Positions 12,901 through 23,472 of a stretch of 64,000 nt of DNA are shown here, one piece after another. Source of the stretch: Uranotaenia lowii (lineage: Eukaryota > Arthropoda > Insecta > Diptera > Culicidae); NCBI RefSeq assembly GCF_029784155.1, contig NC_073691.1, positions 136,582,394 to 136,646,393 of the forward strand. The letters are read 5' to 3'. The notes below the pieces were generated by a model. That model searched no databases. It saw only the letters and a program-made list of their open reading frames with translations, and had not been told where the DNA came from. The translations under genes and the position numbers were made by a program. Positions within the stretch are counted from its first letter, which is position 1, and the number at the start of each line of letters is the position of its first letter.

Positions 12901-14781
12901 AACAAAATTTGATACCTGCTCACTGGTCGGTGATTTCATCAGATCAATTTGACATTAGAGCGTTTTTTTTTGTTTTTTCTTATGTTTTCCACTCCTGGAG
13001 CAAGAAGAATCAGTCGGAAAAAATTGACTTTTTTATCACTTCCTCATTCATATTTTCGGATTGAGCTTGAAAAAACTCCCTCAAATTCCTCTCACTTCAC
13101 GGAATAAACAATCATTATTTTTATTCAAATTTTAGCTCACAATTGGATCCTCTAGGATTTCTTACATGATTAATCATTTGAACTTTGGTAGAATAGTTGA
13201 TTTTTAGCAGTTTTTGGGTCTCCCACTGGGATTTTTCGGGATTTTTCTCGATCTTACCCAGAGAAATTTGTCGATGAACTTCAGTATTGGGCGCTAACTC
13301 ATAAACCACTTGACAGACTTTCACTGAAAACTTTATCAATTTCCATCCATGCATTCAAAAGTTATTCATGAAACAACGTGTTGCACTTTTTTTCGAATAC
13401 ACTCCTTAAAAATGCCAGATCAAAATAAAAAACCAAAAATTTTAAGTTCTCAAAGCTCTAAGTTTGGTTCGGCGATCCAGGTGAGAACTAATGATTCGAC
13501 CTCACTAAAAAACCGAAATTTAAACTTTGAATTGGAAGTGGAATGAATTATCTGAATAAGGAGTGCCTTTTAAGTCGAATTTTTGCATTCACCGAGTTTC
13601 TTATAAATCAAGTAGAATCATACTTAAACCCGGTAATCAAAAGTTGCAAACAGTTAATATGTTTTGAATGAAAAAAAAGCGTGTATTTTTAATAGTTAAG
13701 TTAGATTTTGAGACAATCCAGGGAGAGAGCTTAGGATCTTAGAAATTAGAAAATTAAGATAAATTTCAGATTTAATAAAGTTTGAACCATTTAAGATTTG
13801 ATTTGCTGGTTTCGACTACTGACTTGAGGAGTGAGGAGGGGTGCGTCTGAGCCTGCGGGCCGGGGCAATTGCCCTTCCCTTAATCCGGCCTTGGGTATAA
13901 GTCTTTTCGAATTGAAAACAATCATACTTGCTATCAATGATGGTGATTATTACCCAGTTGAACCATACCATTTAACGGTTTTTGTAGGAATCAAATAAGA
14001 ATCAGCTATCTTATCAATTATCATTTGAGTTCATCCAATGAATCATTCCCTGTTGAATTTTGTAAATAACGATCTTTCAGTCGAATTCTAACATGTAAGC
14101 TGATCATTTACGTGTTATAAAATACATAATTTGAGAAACCGTTACTTTTGCTGATATAATTCATAAATTTCTTCGTTCAACACGAGGTTCATGAAGATAT
14201 ACATCAAGATGACAAGTTATTGAAAACCCCTGGGAAGAATTTTCAAACAAGGCCAAACAAAAAAAAATTAGCATTCTGTTGCTGATAACTTTCACTTTAC
14301 CAGCAATCGAGCAATGAGGGCTGAGACGAAAACTGCATTCAGGGCTAACCGACTGTTTGGCGCCTGTGTCGCAACAATATGCAAATCGACTATGACGCCA
14401 AGTCACACCCATTAAATTGCACTGCTCCTTGAAGACACTGCACCGTCCTATTACTCAATATGTATCTTGTAAATTTTAGAATACATACTTACATTTCTTA
14501 CTGTCAATGGATGCAACACCAAACCAGCTTTCACACGTTTCCGGATGTCTCAGTTCTACGATGAAACCGGCCTCAATGACCGCACAGAAGATGCGCTCCT
14601 CGCCGGCATCAAACCACTTCGATTCACGCAATTTTTGAATGGCAACGGAGCTTCCGAAAGTTCTGCCGGCTACCCCGCCACCTCCGCCCCCGCTGCCGTT
14701 GGTTCCGTTGCTGCCGGACGATGGAGTCCACCATTTACTGAACGAGATATTCAAACTGTTCCGCCGTATCATGGTTCCCAT
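3832..14781 (-). CDS. LRAT-domain protein, likely catalytically inactive (4 exons)
   Basis: Joining 14781-14493, 7508-7324, 7250-7149 and 3927-3832 on the minus strand gives an uninterrupted 223-residue protein. All three introns have GT-AG ends and the phases match (1, 0, 0). Residues 28-37 are a Gly-rich linker. Residues 58-190 fit the LRAT/HRASLS (H-rev107-like) fold of the NlpC/P60 thiol-enzyme superfamily. The family block RVNN-LD is seen as RINNLCD at 137-143, and the block NCEHF-CRYG as NSQHFAEFCRYG at 171-182. In active family members the Cys of NCEHF and the His of HWAVYVG are catalytic. Here they are Ser172 and, by alignment, Ser85 (ESWFGVAS), while His109 (KIHSV) may match the second His. 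This suggests a pseudoenzyme rather than an acyltransferase. The C-terminal 31 residues are only weakly hydrophobic, so a membrane anchor is doubtful. Start: ATG at 14781-14779, with a second Met at codon 4. The gene model is firm and the catalytic loss is inferred. Confidence 0.78.
3928..4504. other. Intron 3, distal part, AT-rich
   Basis: Intronic sequence of the LRAT-like gene. It is very AT-rich with many AATT-type words and no recognisable element before the RTE fragment. Confidence 0.5.
4505..5146 (+). pseudogene. RTE-like non-LTR retrotransposon, 3' fragment
   Basis: Broken plus-strand frames encode the C-terminal end of an RTE-like reverse transcriptase. The recognisable run is DGDELEIVEDFVYLGSLVT, then MDIAREDL, a GGV stretch, AGRICWTGHVARLPDDCPAK, NPVGTRRAGAQRSRWLDQVE and NYVRQVMS-stop, spread over at least three frames with stops. 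It ends with the tail TGAGACGGAATACTACGAAA then AATAAATAAC, the same 3' end as the copy ending near 18345. It lacks endonuclease and RT core, so it is a 5'-truncated dead copy. It lies antisense in intron 3 of the LRAT-like gene. Clade naming is by pattern and less sure than the element type. Confidence 0.75.
5356..5740. mobile_element. Small MITE nested in MITE B copy 3
   Basis: Inverted ends CCCAGCAAATATTTAAC and, on the other strand, CCCAGCTAACATGAAATCG bracket 385 bases that are absent from the matching place in copies 1 and 2. No clear target duplication is visible. Confidence 0.5.
6125..6199 (-). repeat. tRNA-like module in MITE B copy 3
   Basis: On the minus strand an A-box-like CCTATTGGTAAGATGTCGGAG-type region is followed by a B-box-like GAGTTCGATTCCTAG. 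It is the same module as in copies 1 and 2. It lacks a normal acceptor stem, so it is not called a tRNA gene. Confidence 0.5.
6692..7148. other. Intron 3, proximal part
   Basis: AT-rich intronic sequence of the LRAT-like gene with no recognisable element. Confidence 0.5.
7149..7250 (-). CDS. LRAT-like gene, exon 3 (NSQHF motif)
   Basis: The acceptor TGATTCGCAG precedes 7250 and the donor CAA|GTAAGTGT lies at 7149/7148. It is 34 codons long, phase 0 to phase 0. It carries NSQHFAEFCRYG, the counterpart of the catalytic NCEHF-CRYG block. Intron 2 before it is only 73 bases. Confidence 0.82.
7324..7508 (-). CDS. LRAT-like gene, exon 2
   Basis: The acceptor is CTATTTTTCAG ahead of 7508 and the donor is CAG|GTAGG at 7324/7323. 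It is 185 bases long: two bases complete codon 97 (Ser), then 61 codons run to RINNLCDKSKK and KDILGQ. The 6984-base intron before it carries a mariner and a MITE. Confidence 0.8.
7511..9138. other. Intron 1, distal part
   Basis: Intronic sequence. A 99-codon minus-strand frame at 8407-8706 is unrecognised. A GC-richer patch at about 8690-8960 contains GACGTTAAC and GACGTCAACC words but no supported feature. Confidence 0.45.
9141..10303 (-). mobile_element. ITmD37E-type Tc1/mariner element, copy 1 (dead)
   Basis: A complete 1163-base element flanked by TA on both sides (9139-9140, 10304-10305), with inverted ends AAGGGTGTCYACGATGAAAT. The transposase reads on the minus strand but is broken by frameshifts and stops. 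It lies inside intron 1 of the LRAT-like gene, in the same orientation as the gene. Confidence 0.88.
9350..10170 (-). pseudogene. Transposase pseudogene, ITmD37E type
   Basis: Reading from high to low coordinates, an N-terminal helix-turn-helix region (IAKTLGIVNSMV-like, near 10050-10080) is followed by GDETYVKADFKQIPGN, then FLVWQAICTC, ECLQKRLLPLL and the block beginning FWPDLAS. From the Asp of PDLAS to the third catalytic site there are 37 residues, the D37E spacing described for mosquito mariners. That third position reads HPIKKYW instead of the usual RPIEKYW, so the catalytic Glu appears changed to Lys. Several frameshifts and stops make it inactive in any case. Confidence 0.8.
10306..11177. 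other. Intron 1, middle part
   Basis: No recognised element. Overlapping frames at 10390-10680 on both strands have no motif I can place. The direct repeat TAATAATCTATAATAATCTA lies near 10780-10800. Confidence 0.45.
11680..11750 (+). repeat. tRNA-like module, left arm of MITE B copy 1
   Basis: An A-box-like TGGCCTATTGGTAAGG at 11686 is followed by a B-box-like GAGTTCGATTCCTG at 11727-11740. The flanking CTCGA and TCGAG can pair. It is the same length and order as a tRNA body, but the acceptor stem is not convincing. Confidence 0.55.
11983..12058 (-). repeat. tRNA-like module, right arm of MITE B copy 1
   Basis: This is the reverse complement of the left-arm module, with the same A-box-like and B-box-like blocks (GAGTTCGATTCTTG). 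The two modules sit about 240 bases apart in head-to-head inverted arrangement. Confidence 0.55.
12402..14492. other. Intron 1, proximal part
   Basis: AT-rich intronic sequence. Small frames at 12759-13064, 13121-13354 and 14161-14412 have no recognisable motif. Confidence 0.45.
14493..14781 (-). CDS. LRAT-like gene, exon 1 (start codon)
   Basis: It encodes residues 1-96 plus one base of codon 97. The donor reads AAAT|GTAAGTAT at 14493/14492, close to the metazoan consensus. It contains the Gly-rich linker and the first LRAT strand region (AGFIVELRHP). Composition is clearly more GC-rich than the adjoining intron. Confidence 0.75.
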
Positions 14782-14809
14782 AATACTCAGTTCTTGTAGT
14801 GTTCTTACT

Positions 14810-15480
14810 TTGTGAGAAAACTAGTTCTTTGTTTGTTCACCTTGGGCCACAATAATTCACTCACTGGAGTTTCCAATTAATAACTATTCGGTGTTTGCAA
14901 TCTTCAAACTTTGATTCAATGTAACACTTTAACCAAAGTTATATATAGTTTGTTGTGATCCCAAAACAAACCGTTAATCAATCACTAAGAACTTTTTGGT
15001 CACTTGGCACAATTCCTTCTTATTTGCATATATGTCTGTCCCAGCTTATTGTGGATATTCAAAAAGACGTGTGAATTACTTGCCCGCTCGGCGTGATCTG
15101 TTTGCTTTCTGCAACTGAGATAGCGGTTGAGGAATTTAAAATCGTGTGCGCCACCAGGCCAGGCCAAAACAGCCATCATCAATAAGAGCGCTGAGAGTGT
15201 GCGCGCTCAGAGTAATCGGTCAGGCGGCCAGGCAAAACGCTTAAGTGACCAGACGGACGGGCCCACCTTAGCCATCATCCGTTGGCCGCCGTCGATGCCG
15301 CTCTGTACACCCCCGCAGGCGAAGCTCGCGATTTTTCCATCTTCGAGCCTAGAGCTACCGACCCGTCGGAAATTTTCAAACTTAGGGCTGCCAGACCGCT
15401 CAACAGAGCTAATGTTTCAGCTCACATATTGTTTAGCGGAAAGATCTTGGTTTTTGCTTTGCAATTGTGATTTGTAGAAT
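14810..15480 (-). promoter_or_regulatory. Probable promoter region of the LRAT-like gene
   Basis: Sequence upstream of the minus-strand start. The stretch 15190-15400 is clearly GC-rich and CpG-rich in an AT-rich window (for example GGCCGCCGTCGATGCCGC). This fits an upstream regulatory or 5' exon region, but no TATA box or initiator could be fixed. Open frames through it are best explained by the GC bias. Confidence 0.3.
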
Positions 15481-15803
15481 AATTTAGAGTAACGATTGAA
15501 AACTCTAGGTCCATTTAACTGATAAAACAGTTATGATCTTGAACTGAGAACTCAAATATGACCTTGAGTAGAACCAATTTTCACTGAAAACATGCTAAAG
15601 CTCTCAATCACATTCTTTGTGTAATTGTGAAAACTGCTTTAACTACCATCTATAGAGATTTTCAAATTTCAAAAATAATGTTTCTATTCCTAAACAGAAA
15701 CACAAGGGCAAAGTAGTGTGCATCAAATACTGATTTTGCATAAATAGCAGCTTGAAATTCAACCTAAGGTATGTTGAAGGTATATACGCATGCTGGACCC
15801 TGT

Positions 15804-15985
15804 TTCGTCACGTTTACCTTGGTATAATTAGCTAACGCGCCGTCATACTGAAGCGAAAATTGCGGGTTCAAGTCCTGTCTGTGAGTCATTGTATCTTTTT
15901 CCAGAAATATATGATATTTACGGTTTATGATCTTTCTTCCTATGATATCTCATGTTTTTCTAATACTTCCCATCTCCTTTCAAAA
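15804..15985 (+). repeat. tRNA-derived SINE-like repeat, copy B
   Basis: The head is TTGGTATAATTAGCTAACGC and the B-box-like element is GGTTCAAGTCC at 15865-15875, followed by the same body as at 377-545 (TTTACGGTTTATG, ATATCTCATGTTTTTC). It is better preserved in the A-box region than copy A. Confidence 0.55.
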
Positions 15986-16099
15986 TGTGTAAAAATAAGT
16001 TTAAATAGAACCGAAAATTACCGTTATTGGTGTTTTTGTGCGCTATGGCCTTCATAGCAACACAACTATAATAAAACTCATAAATTTTTTGGCTGGCTA

Positions 16100-18350
16100 A
16101 CAACGGTAGAGAATGCGCAACTCGAGACCCCATACACCCAACCTTCGGGTAGTGGCCATATCGCCTCTTGTCTTACAACTCCGATTCTCTATCTCCCCGT
16201 GGTGCTAGCTGGGGTGCGAGCAACCTTAGCGGAGATCGGGTTACACATCCCGGTAGATGCTTTGATCGCATGCTAACTGAGTTAAGGGGCCCCCTTACGC
16301 GTATGTTCACCATGTCAGGGCGGCTTGCGGAGTGCAACAACGTGCTGGTGGTGTTCGGGACCTAAAACAGCGACATCACGACGGTCCTCCTGCGAAATAG
16401 TGGGTTTAGCTGCGGGCCTTGAGAGCCCGTGACCACAGAAGAGCACAAGCAACCAACAACAAATTTCGAATGGAAATCGGCAAAGACCCACGTGACGAAA
16501 AGGGACTAGCGATTGGAAACTTGGAACACGGAACTGCCGATTTTTAAAATTTGTGGGCAGTACCCACGTGCTCTCTAACGAATTGAAGAGCCGTAAATTA
16601 TACATCATAGCGCCGCAGGAGTACCGTACTCCCACACAAGTACCGCCTCCCACACAAGTACACCTGGAGACCACCGTACCAAACGCAATCCCAGATCGAC
16701 CACGTTTTGATAGACAACCGGCACTTCTCGGACATCATCGACGCCAGATCCTGTCGAGGCGCCAACATCGAGTAATACAACTAACTGGTGATGGTGAAGA
16801 TACTCCCAAAGCTCTCCGTAGTGAACAACATACGAAACCGCCTCGGTTGAATATCACAAGACTGAAGCAACCTGAGGTCGTGGCAGACTACGCGCAATCG
16901 CTCGAGGTAGCGCTGCCGGTAGAAGACGAGCTTGATGAGGCCCCTCTCGAGGACTCTCGCGATACCATAAAGTAAGCCATCAACAGCGTTGCGGAGAACG
17001 TCATGGGGCATGTGGAACGAAATCGACGAAATGACTGGTTCGACGAGGAATGTAGGAGGGTGATGGACGAAGAGAATGTGCAAAGAAGCACCCGTCAAAA
17101 CTGGAAAATCACAGACTGTGGAAGAGGCAGCGAGTCCGAAATTTCCTGGAGGAAAAGCGACACCTGGAGGAGAAGGAGCTCGAGGAGCTGGAGCAGCTGC
17201 ATCGTTCTCAAAAAACACAAAAGTTCTTTCAGAAATTCAACGCATCCCGCCAAGGTTTCGTTCTGCAAGCCGAAATGTGCCGGAATAAGTGCCGGAATGA
17301 AGTGGTTAAAAGGTGGAAGCAGCACTTCGATGAATGCCTGAACAGCGCACATGGTACATTGCCGGCGTAGCCAACAACGTAGAGGAACCAATCCCATCGA
17401 TGAGTGAAGTTACGGAAGCCATTCGCCTACTGAATAGCAACAAGTCGGCGGGGAAGGATGGCATCGCTGCTGAACTTACCAAAATGGGCCCGGTCAAGTT
17501 GGCCGATTGCCTACGCCGATTGATGGTCCGGATTTGGGACACAGAACAGCTACCGGAGGAGAGGAGGGAAGGGGTAGTACGCCCCATCTAAAAGAAGGGC
17601 GACAAATTGGATTGTAAGAAATACCGAGCGATTACTGTCCTCAATGCAGCCTACAAAGTGTTGTCCCGAATCCACTGCTTAACGCCACAAGCAACTAGAT
17701 TCGTGAGAAGCTATCGGGCTGGCTTCATGGAGGGGCGGCCTATGTTGGGCTGCGGATCCGAGACCAGTCGAACCCGCTCGTCCAGTAATAACAAGGCCAC
17801 GATCTACGGGGACGAGCTAGAGATAGTCGAAGAAGACTTAGCCATCGCACGAAGTGTAACCTGCACATGAAGCTCATTAGACCGGTTGTTCTCTACGTAC
17901 ACGAAACATGGATATTGCTCGAGGAGGACTCGGAGTATTCGAGCGACGAGTGTTAAGAACCATCTTTGGCGGCGTACAGAAGAACGGAGTGTGTAGGCCG
18001 ACTCTGCGGCGAACCCAGTATCCAGAAGGTGGTGAAGGTTGGCCGGATATGCTGGGCAGGACATATTGCGAGAATACCGTACGACTGTCCTGCAAAACAG
18101 GTGTTCGCTACGAATCTTGTAGGAACGAGACGAGTATGGGCGCAACAAGCAAGTTGGTTTCCCTTAAGAAAAAAGCAGAAATAAAAAATAATAATAATAA
18201 AGTTGAGCGTTATCTGGCGAATGTGGGAGGTTCGGGATATTGGAGAACGGTTGCCATTGACCGAGTGGGTTTTAGGGATTATGTTCGTCAAGTTATGTCG
18301 TGAGACGGAATATTATGAAAATAAATTAAAAAATTAATAAAAAATTTTAA
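16100..18350 (+). pseudogene. RTE-like non-LTR retrotransposon, internally deleted copy
   Basis: A dead but nearly end-to-end element. The start of the apurinic-type endonuclease is at 16480-16620 (ELPIF...GSTHVLSNELKSRKLYIIAPQEY, frameshifted) and its end near 16690-16790 (QIDHVLIDNRHFSDI then GANI). A linker (NDWFDEECRRVMDEENVQRS) follows. The RT core at 17400-17760 shows SNKSAGKDGIAAELTKMGP, KKGDKLDCKKYRAITVLNAA and YKVLSRI. The core then jumps, with the catalytic FADD region missing, to the C-terminal end at 17770-18300 (DELEIVEEDLA, AGHIARIPYDCPAKQVFATN, RDYVRQVMS-stop). The tail TGAGACGGAATATTATGAAA is shared with the copy ending at 5146. A 60-base AT-rich stretch interrupts the C-terminal part near 18150-18207. 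Confidence 0.8.
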
Positions 18351-18560
18351 TCGTTTCCATAAGATTTTTCATTAAAAACAAAATTTATTGCAAGCTACAC
18401 CTTTTCTGAGTAAGGTGAAAATAACTGTAGAAACCAACTATTTTTCTGACTACGTCAATTAAATGTCCCATTAACCTTAAAAACTTAAAATTATTGATGC
18501 ATAAGTGGTATGATTATCTTTGGACAAAAGTTTTTTAGAAGCCATTGTAGTTGCAATTTC
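18350..18560. repeat. Dispersed repeat R1, copy 1
   Basis: It shares about 200 bases with 23840-24058: CATAAGATTTTTCATTAAAA, GTCAATTAAATGTCCCATTAAC, GGTATGATTATCTTTGGAC and AAGCCATTG in the same order. Type unknown. Confidence 0.5.
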
Positions 18561-19431
18561 CGTGTATTTACTGTTAAACCAATAATTTATGTTATTTTTA
18601 ACAATGCCACTGATTTATGCAGAAAACCTACGCATTCATGTACAAACAATCTGGTACAGTAAATTTCGACAACTTGAATCCTAATTGTGTGGAGTGTTCG
18701 TTAATGCATTGTTCGGTGAAGTAAATATTAAAAGTATGAAGGCAACTCTAATTTCAATTGCTTTATCCTTTTAGTAAAGATTGCAATCGAGTGTGTTGAA
18801 AACACTCATACCGACCACCGTTCTCAATTGAAATTTGTTACCTTCGGTGCCCCGAAGGTTCAATTGAAAACAACAGACACCGTCCCGTGCTCCACGGAAT
18901 AGATAATTTCTCATTAGAAGACCATTCACAGCGATAAAGGGCCCTAAACTTTTTGCTACCCCATCTCAAATACATATATGAAATATGAAAAATTAACAAA
19001 TATGGGAACAGACTTATACTCATACTGTTATTGTAGTTGTAAACTATGTTGTACGATTAAAACCCATGAGGGTTTTATTTATTCAAAGTCCGTTTGTCTG
19101 TGGGAATGCCTATATGCTTGAGCGATATCACTTGGCGTTATCTTTTCAATTGATTCGCGATAATTGTGTCAATCAGTTTATGAAGCAATATCTGAATACT
19201 TTATTATTGGAATCGTTCGCGAATTCAATTTGTTTGCAATAGGTTTAAAGTCAACTTATTCATATCTACTGCTAGTTTCTCTGTTACATGAATGGAACTT
19301 TGTAATTCTATGTTTTAATCTCACTGAGTAATTGATGTAAGTAAGAAATAACTCGCCTATTATTGAAGTATTCTTTGTTACCGGTAAACGGGGCATCATG
19401 CAACAGCGTGGTTAGAAGCAACATTTGTAAA
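18561..19431. other. Intergenic, nothing recognised
   Basis: AT-rich. A hairpin CCTTCGGTGCCCCGAAGG lies at about 18842-18859, next to CAATTGAAA repeats in inverted orientation. Confidence 0.4.
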
Positions 19432-19433
19432 TA

Positions 19434-20728
19434 AAGGGTGATACGGTCAAAATTTGGTCAATATCAACTTGACGTATTTCTTTCAATTTTGCATTCAAAA
19501 AACCTGAACACTCCTCATTTTGAAGATGTGTGTGTAGAATGTTGCTTCTATTTTAATTTTGGAATTCACTCTTCAGTTGTCAAAATGCCGTCCAAGGAAG
19601 AAGAAATTTTGCTCGCGCATCGTGCTATCCGAGCTACTCGCGCGCGAAGCTGGCAATATCGCTAAAAGTTACCAAATCAACCGTTACATATGTAATTAAA
19701 GTGTTTGGGGAACGTTGTTGACAGCCAGGAAGTCTGGATCGGGGGGAAATCGAAAACCGTGAGCCACTGAGACGACAAAGAGAGTTGCCGGAAGTTTCAA
19801 GCGAAACCCTAACCTCTCTCTCCGAGATGCCGCAAATAAGCTGGGTGTATCGTCTACAACCGTGAAACGAGCCGAAAAACGAGCCGGACTATCGACTTAC
19901 AAGAAGGTAGTGACTCCAAGTCGCAATGATAAACAAAATACGACGGCCTAAGCGCGATCCCGGAGGCTGTACACGACGATGCTGACGAAGTTTGACTGCG
20001 TGGTAATGGACGACGAAACCTACGTCAAAGCCGACTACAAGCATCTTCCGGGACAGGAGTTATATACGGCAAAAGGTAGAGGAAAGGTAGCAGCTATTTT
20101 GAAGCACATGAAACTGTCAAAGTTCGCGAAGAAATATCTGGTTTGGCAAGCCATCTGTACCTGTGGCTTGAAAAGCAGCATTTCATAGCTTCCGGGACTG
20201 TCAACCAAGAAATTTGCGTGAAAGAGTATTTGAATAAACGTCTGCTGCCTTTCCTGAAGAAACACGGTTGTTCCGTACTGTTTTGAACGGATTTGGCATC
20301 TTGCCATTACGGTAAAAAGGCAATGGAGTGGTACGCCGCCTACAACGTGCAGGTGGTTCCCAAGGACAAGAACCCTCCAGGACAAGAACACGCCAGAGCT
20401 CCGCCCAATTGAGAAATACTGGGCTATTGTCAAGCGGAACCTAAAGAAGACCAAAAAACTGCTAAGGACGAGCAGCAGTTCAAGGCAAACTGGCTTTCTG
20501 CGGCGATGAATGTGGACAAGGTGGCTGCACAAAATCTGATGGCAGGGGTTAAGCGTAAGGCCCGGCAATTCGGATTTGGAAAAGCGGAAGCCTAACTGAA
20601 TATTTTTCCTGAATTTTATACTAATTAAACTTGAAAAAGAAATTTAATTAGATTTTTTAAATAAACGATTTCACCGATTTACACGCGTTTTTCCTTTATC
20701 AACTAATAGCATACAAAAAAAACACCCT
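19434..20728 (+). mobile_element. ITmD37E-type Tc1/mariner element, copy 2 (dead)
   Basis: The left end is TA then AAGGGTGATACGGTCAAAAT. The right end is degraded, finishing ACACCCTA near 20728. The transposase reads on the plus strand with stops and frameshifts. Confidence 0.75.
19584..20595 (+). pseudogene. Transposase pseudogene, ITmD37E type
   Basis: It begins MPSKEEEILLAHRAIRATRA, continues in another frame through SSTTVKRAEKRAGLSTYKK, then VVMDDETYVKADYKHLPGQE, KYLVWQAICTCGLKS, YLNKRLLPFLKKHG and TDLASCHYGKKAMEWYAAYN. The conserved LRPIEKYWAIVKRNLKK is still encoded, though out of frame, and the C-terminal end is VKRKARQFGFGKAEA-stop. The first and third acidic residues are kept at the DNA level. 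A short duplication (GGACAAGAAC twice near 20365-20390) disrupts the D37E spacer, and TGA replaces the Trp before TDLAS. Inactive. Confidence 0.78.
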
Positions 20729-21879
20729 ACACTGTTTTAAATGACGCAGTATTGATGTCTCTGATTAAATTGAACAGAATTATTAAAAAAGAGTGCTTTT
20801 TAAAAATTACCCGATTTTGTCACTGTCCCAAATTTATCACCATAAAATGCATCATGGTGGTGACAAAATCGGGGATTCACTGTATTTATAACAGCTTTAT
20901 TGACAGAAAAAATGTAAAAATTGATTTGAAGAGTCCAAAAATTACTGCAATTGGCGTTTTTATGCGTAGGGGAGAATGAGGATACTTGATCCCTAGGGAT
21001 ACTTGATTCCTTAGCTATATCTCGAAACTGGAATGTCTTACAAAGATCAAATGTTCTAGAAAAATGAGCAAAATAACAATGCTTGTAGTTTAAAATTTTT
21101 TAACAAAATAATTGTTTGAGTAATTGAACTTTGTTTGAAAAATTTCACAAAATGTAACTTGAAGATCTTTTTTCATCACTTTAAAATGTTCCCTACATGG
21201 GAAAATTATGAAAAAAAAAATATTTGTTCCAATGTATCAATCGTTCGAGCGTAAAATGAACTTCATAATGCCATACTTTCAAAGCAATGGGAAACTCTCA
21301 ACTTTTTTCAGAAAAAGTTTTCTAAAATGTTGATTATGGGTGCAATTGATCCCCTAGAGTAGGGTACAATTGATCCCCCTTCCAAACGGCATATTCTTCT
21401 TCTGAATTGATCGTTATGATTGCTGATTACGAAATTACTAATATTTATCCAAAAATTAATATTTATCAAACAATTGTCTGAAGAAAAGAGCAAACATTAT
21501 TAATTTTTTCTTAATAATAAAAAAGCGCTTTTAAGTATGCAATGTTATTAGCGTTGAGACAAAGTTATAGAATTTTCTTCTTATGTCTGCTATAAATTGT
21601 GAAATGAGGACAAACATGACCAAAATAGTCAATTAACATTCTATCTTGGGGTTTTGTTTGATTTTTATACAAGGACTAGCTGACCTGGTGTGCTTTGCTA
21701 CACCCTTAAAAAATAAATGATATTTTCAGAAATAATTCAAATTTTTATTGTTTTGTTAGTATGTATTAATTTAAACCAGATCATTACATAATTCAAAAGT
21801 AACCATTATGCAACTGCAACTGGAGTTTCGAACTGCAACACAAATATGACTTCAATCATTTCTTTCCCTCTCTACACTG

Positions 21880-23472
21880 TAAAGCGTAAGGGTCTATAAC
21901 AATAGTAGAAAAATATCTCGTAATCAAATACCTTTCCATGCCATATTTGTTTCCATTTGTTTACTTCGTTAGCATTAATTGAGAACTTATGCTAACAAAA
22001 TTGTTTTGGACTCACCTCCCTTTTCCTATGTACCTACTCACTGAAAGGAAGATGGTGTGTCAGCTAATCATAAAATCATATAAAAATGACTTTCCATGTT
22101 AAGTTTTGTCCATATCTCGGATTTTGTAAAAAAAAAAGCTTCCCTTCCTTCATTCCCAATTCTATTCTTCTACTGCCAAAAAGGAATTGTTTGACGTAAC
22201 AAAAATTCTGGTTTTGAAATTCCATTCCATGCCAAATTTGGTTTTATTTGCGATGTAAATTTTTGAGTTATGCATAAACTTGTAAGGAAGTACCATCCCC
22301 CCTCCATTCGCCCCATTGACTAGAGGGGTGAGAACTTAATATTCATAAAAGTATTTTTTGTACTCAAATACTTTTTGATACCAAATTTTATTTCATTTGC
22401 TCTATTAAATCTCAAGTTATGCAAAAAAAATGGTATGGTAGCCCCCCTTTCCCCCTTTATATCTTTCCGCTGAAAAAAGGTGGGGCTTCAATTTATAATA
22501 GAAATATTTCTCGTTTAAAAATACCATGACATGCAAAATATGGTTCAATTTGCTCGATCAGCTTTCCAGTTATACTGAACATTGTAAGGGAGACTTCTTC
22601 TCCCCCTTTTCATCCATCTTTTTGAAGAAGTGAGGGATACCAAATATTCATAGAAGCATTTCTCGTACCCATATATCGTTCCATGCCAAATTTGGTTCCA
22701 TTTGCTGTTGTAGTTCTTGAGTTCTGCTATAAAAATTTTATGGAACTTTCCTCCCTCTCCCCTTCTCCCCGCTGGAAGAAGGAAGGGGTCTCAAACAATC
22801 ATTAGAACATGTCACGTTCAGAAATATCACCCCATACCAAATTTGGTTCCATTTGCTTGATTAGTATTTGAGTTATGTAAAAAATTATAAAAGAGGCACC
22901 CTCCCCCCTTTATATCTCCCTATTGGAAAGAGGGAGGGGTCTCAAATAATCATAGAAATATTTTCCGTATCTAAATACCTTCCCATGCCAAATTTGGTTC
23001 CATTTGCTTTATTAGTTTTTGAGTTATGTAAAAAATTGTAAAAGAGGCCCCTCCCCCTTTTCTACTGGAAAGAGGAAGGGGTCTCAAATAATCATGGAGA
23101 TATTTTTCTTATCCAAATACCTTCCCTTGCCAAAATTGGTTCCATTAACTTGATTAGTTTTCGAGTTATATGAAAAATTGTAATGTAGCCCCCCTCCCCC
23201 CTTCCTTTTACCCCACTGAAAGGAGGGAGGGGTACCTGATATTCATAGAAATATTCCCCGTTCCCAAATACCACTCCATGCCAAATTGGATACCATTTGC
23301 TTGATTGGTTCTCGAGTTATGCAAAAAATTGTCTTTTGTTTGGGAGGCCCCTCCCTCCCTTCATGAGAGAGGGAGGGGTCTCAAACCAAAATAGGAACCT
23401 TCCCCTGCCTTCAATACCCCCATCTGCCAAGTTTCACGCAAATCGGTTCAGTAGTTTTCGAGTCTATAGGGA

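Noticed and set aside
14545..14799. Plus-strand frame of 84 codons
   Set aside because: It is the antisense shadow of exon 1 of the LRAT-like gene, whose minus-strand reading has splice sites and motif support.
15127..15477. Plus-strand frame of 116 codons upstream of the LRAT-like gene
   Set aside because: The patch is GC-rich in all frames and shows no motif; promoter or 5' region composition explains it better.
16781..17587. Several frames antisense to the RTE copy
   Set aside because: The plus strand carries recognisable endonuclease and RT motifs; the minus-strand frames are shadows.
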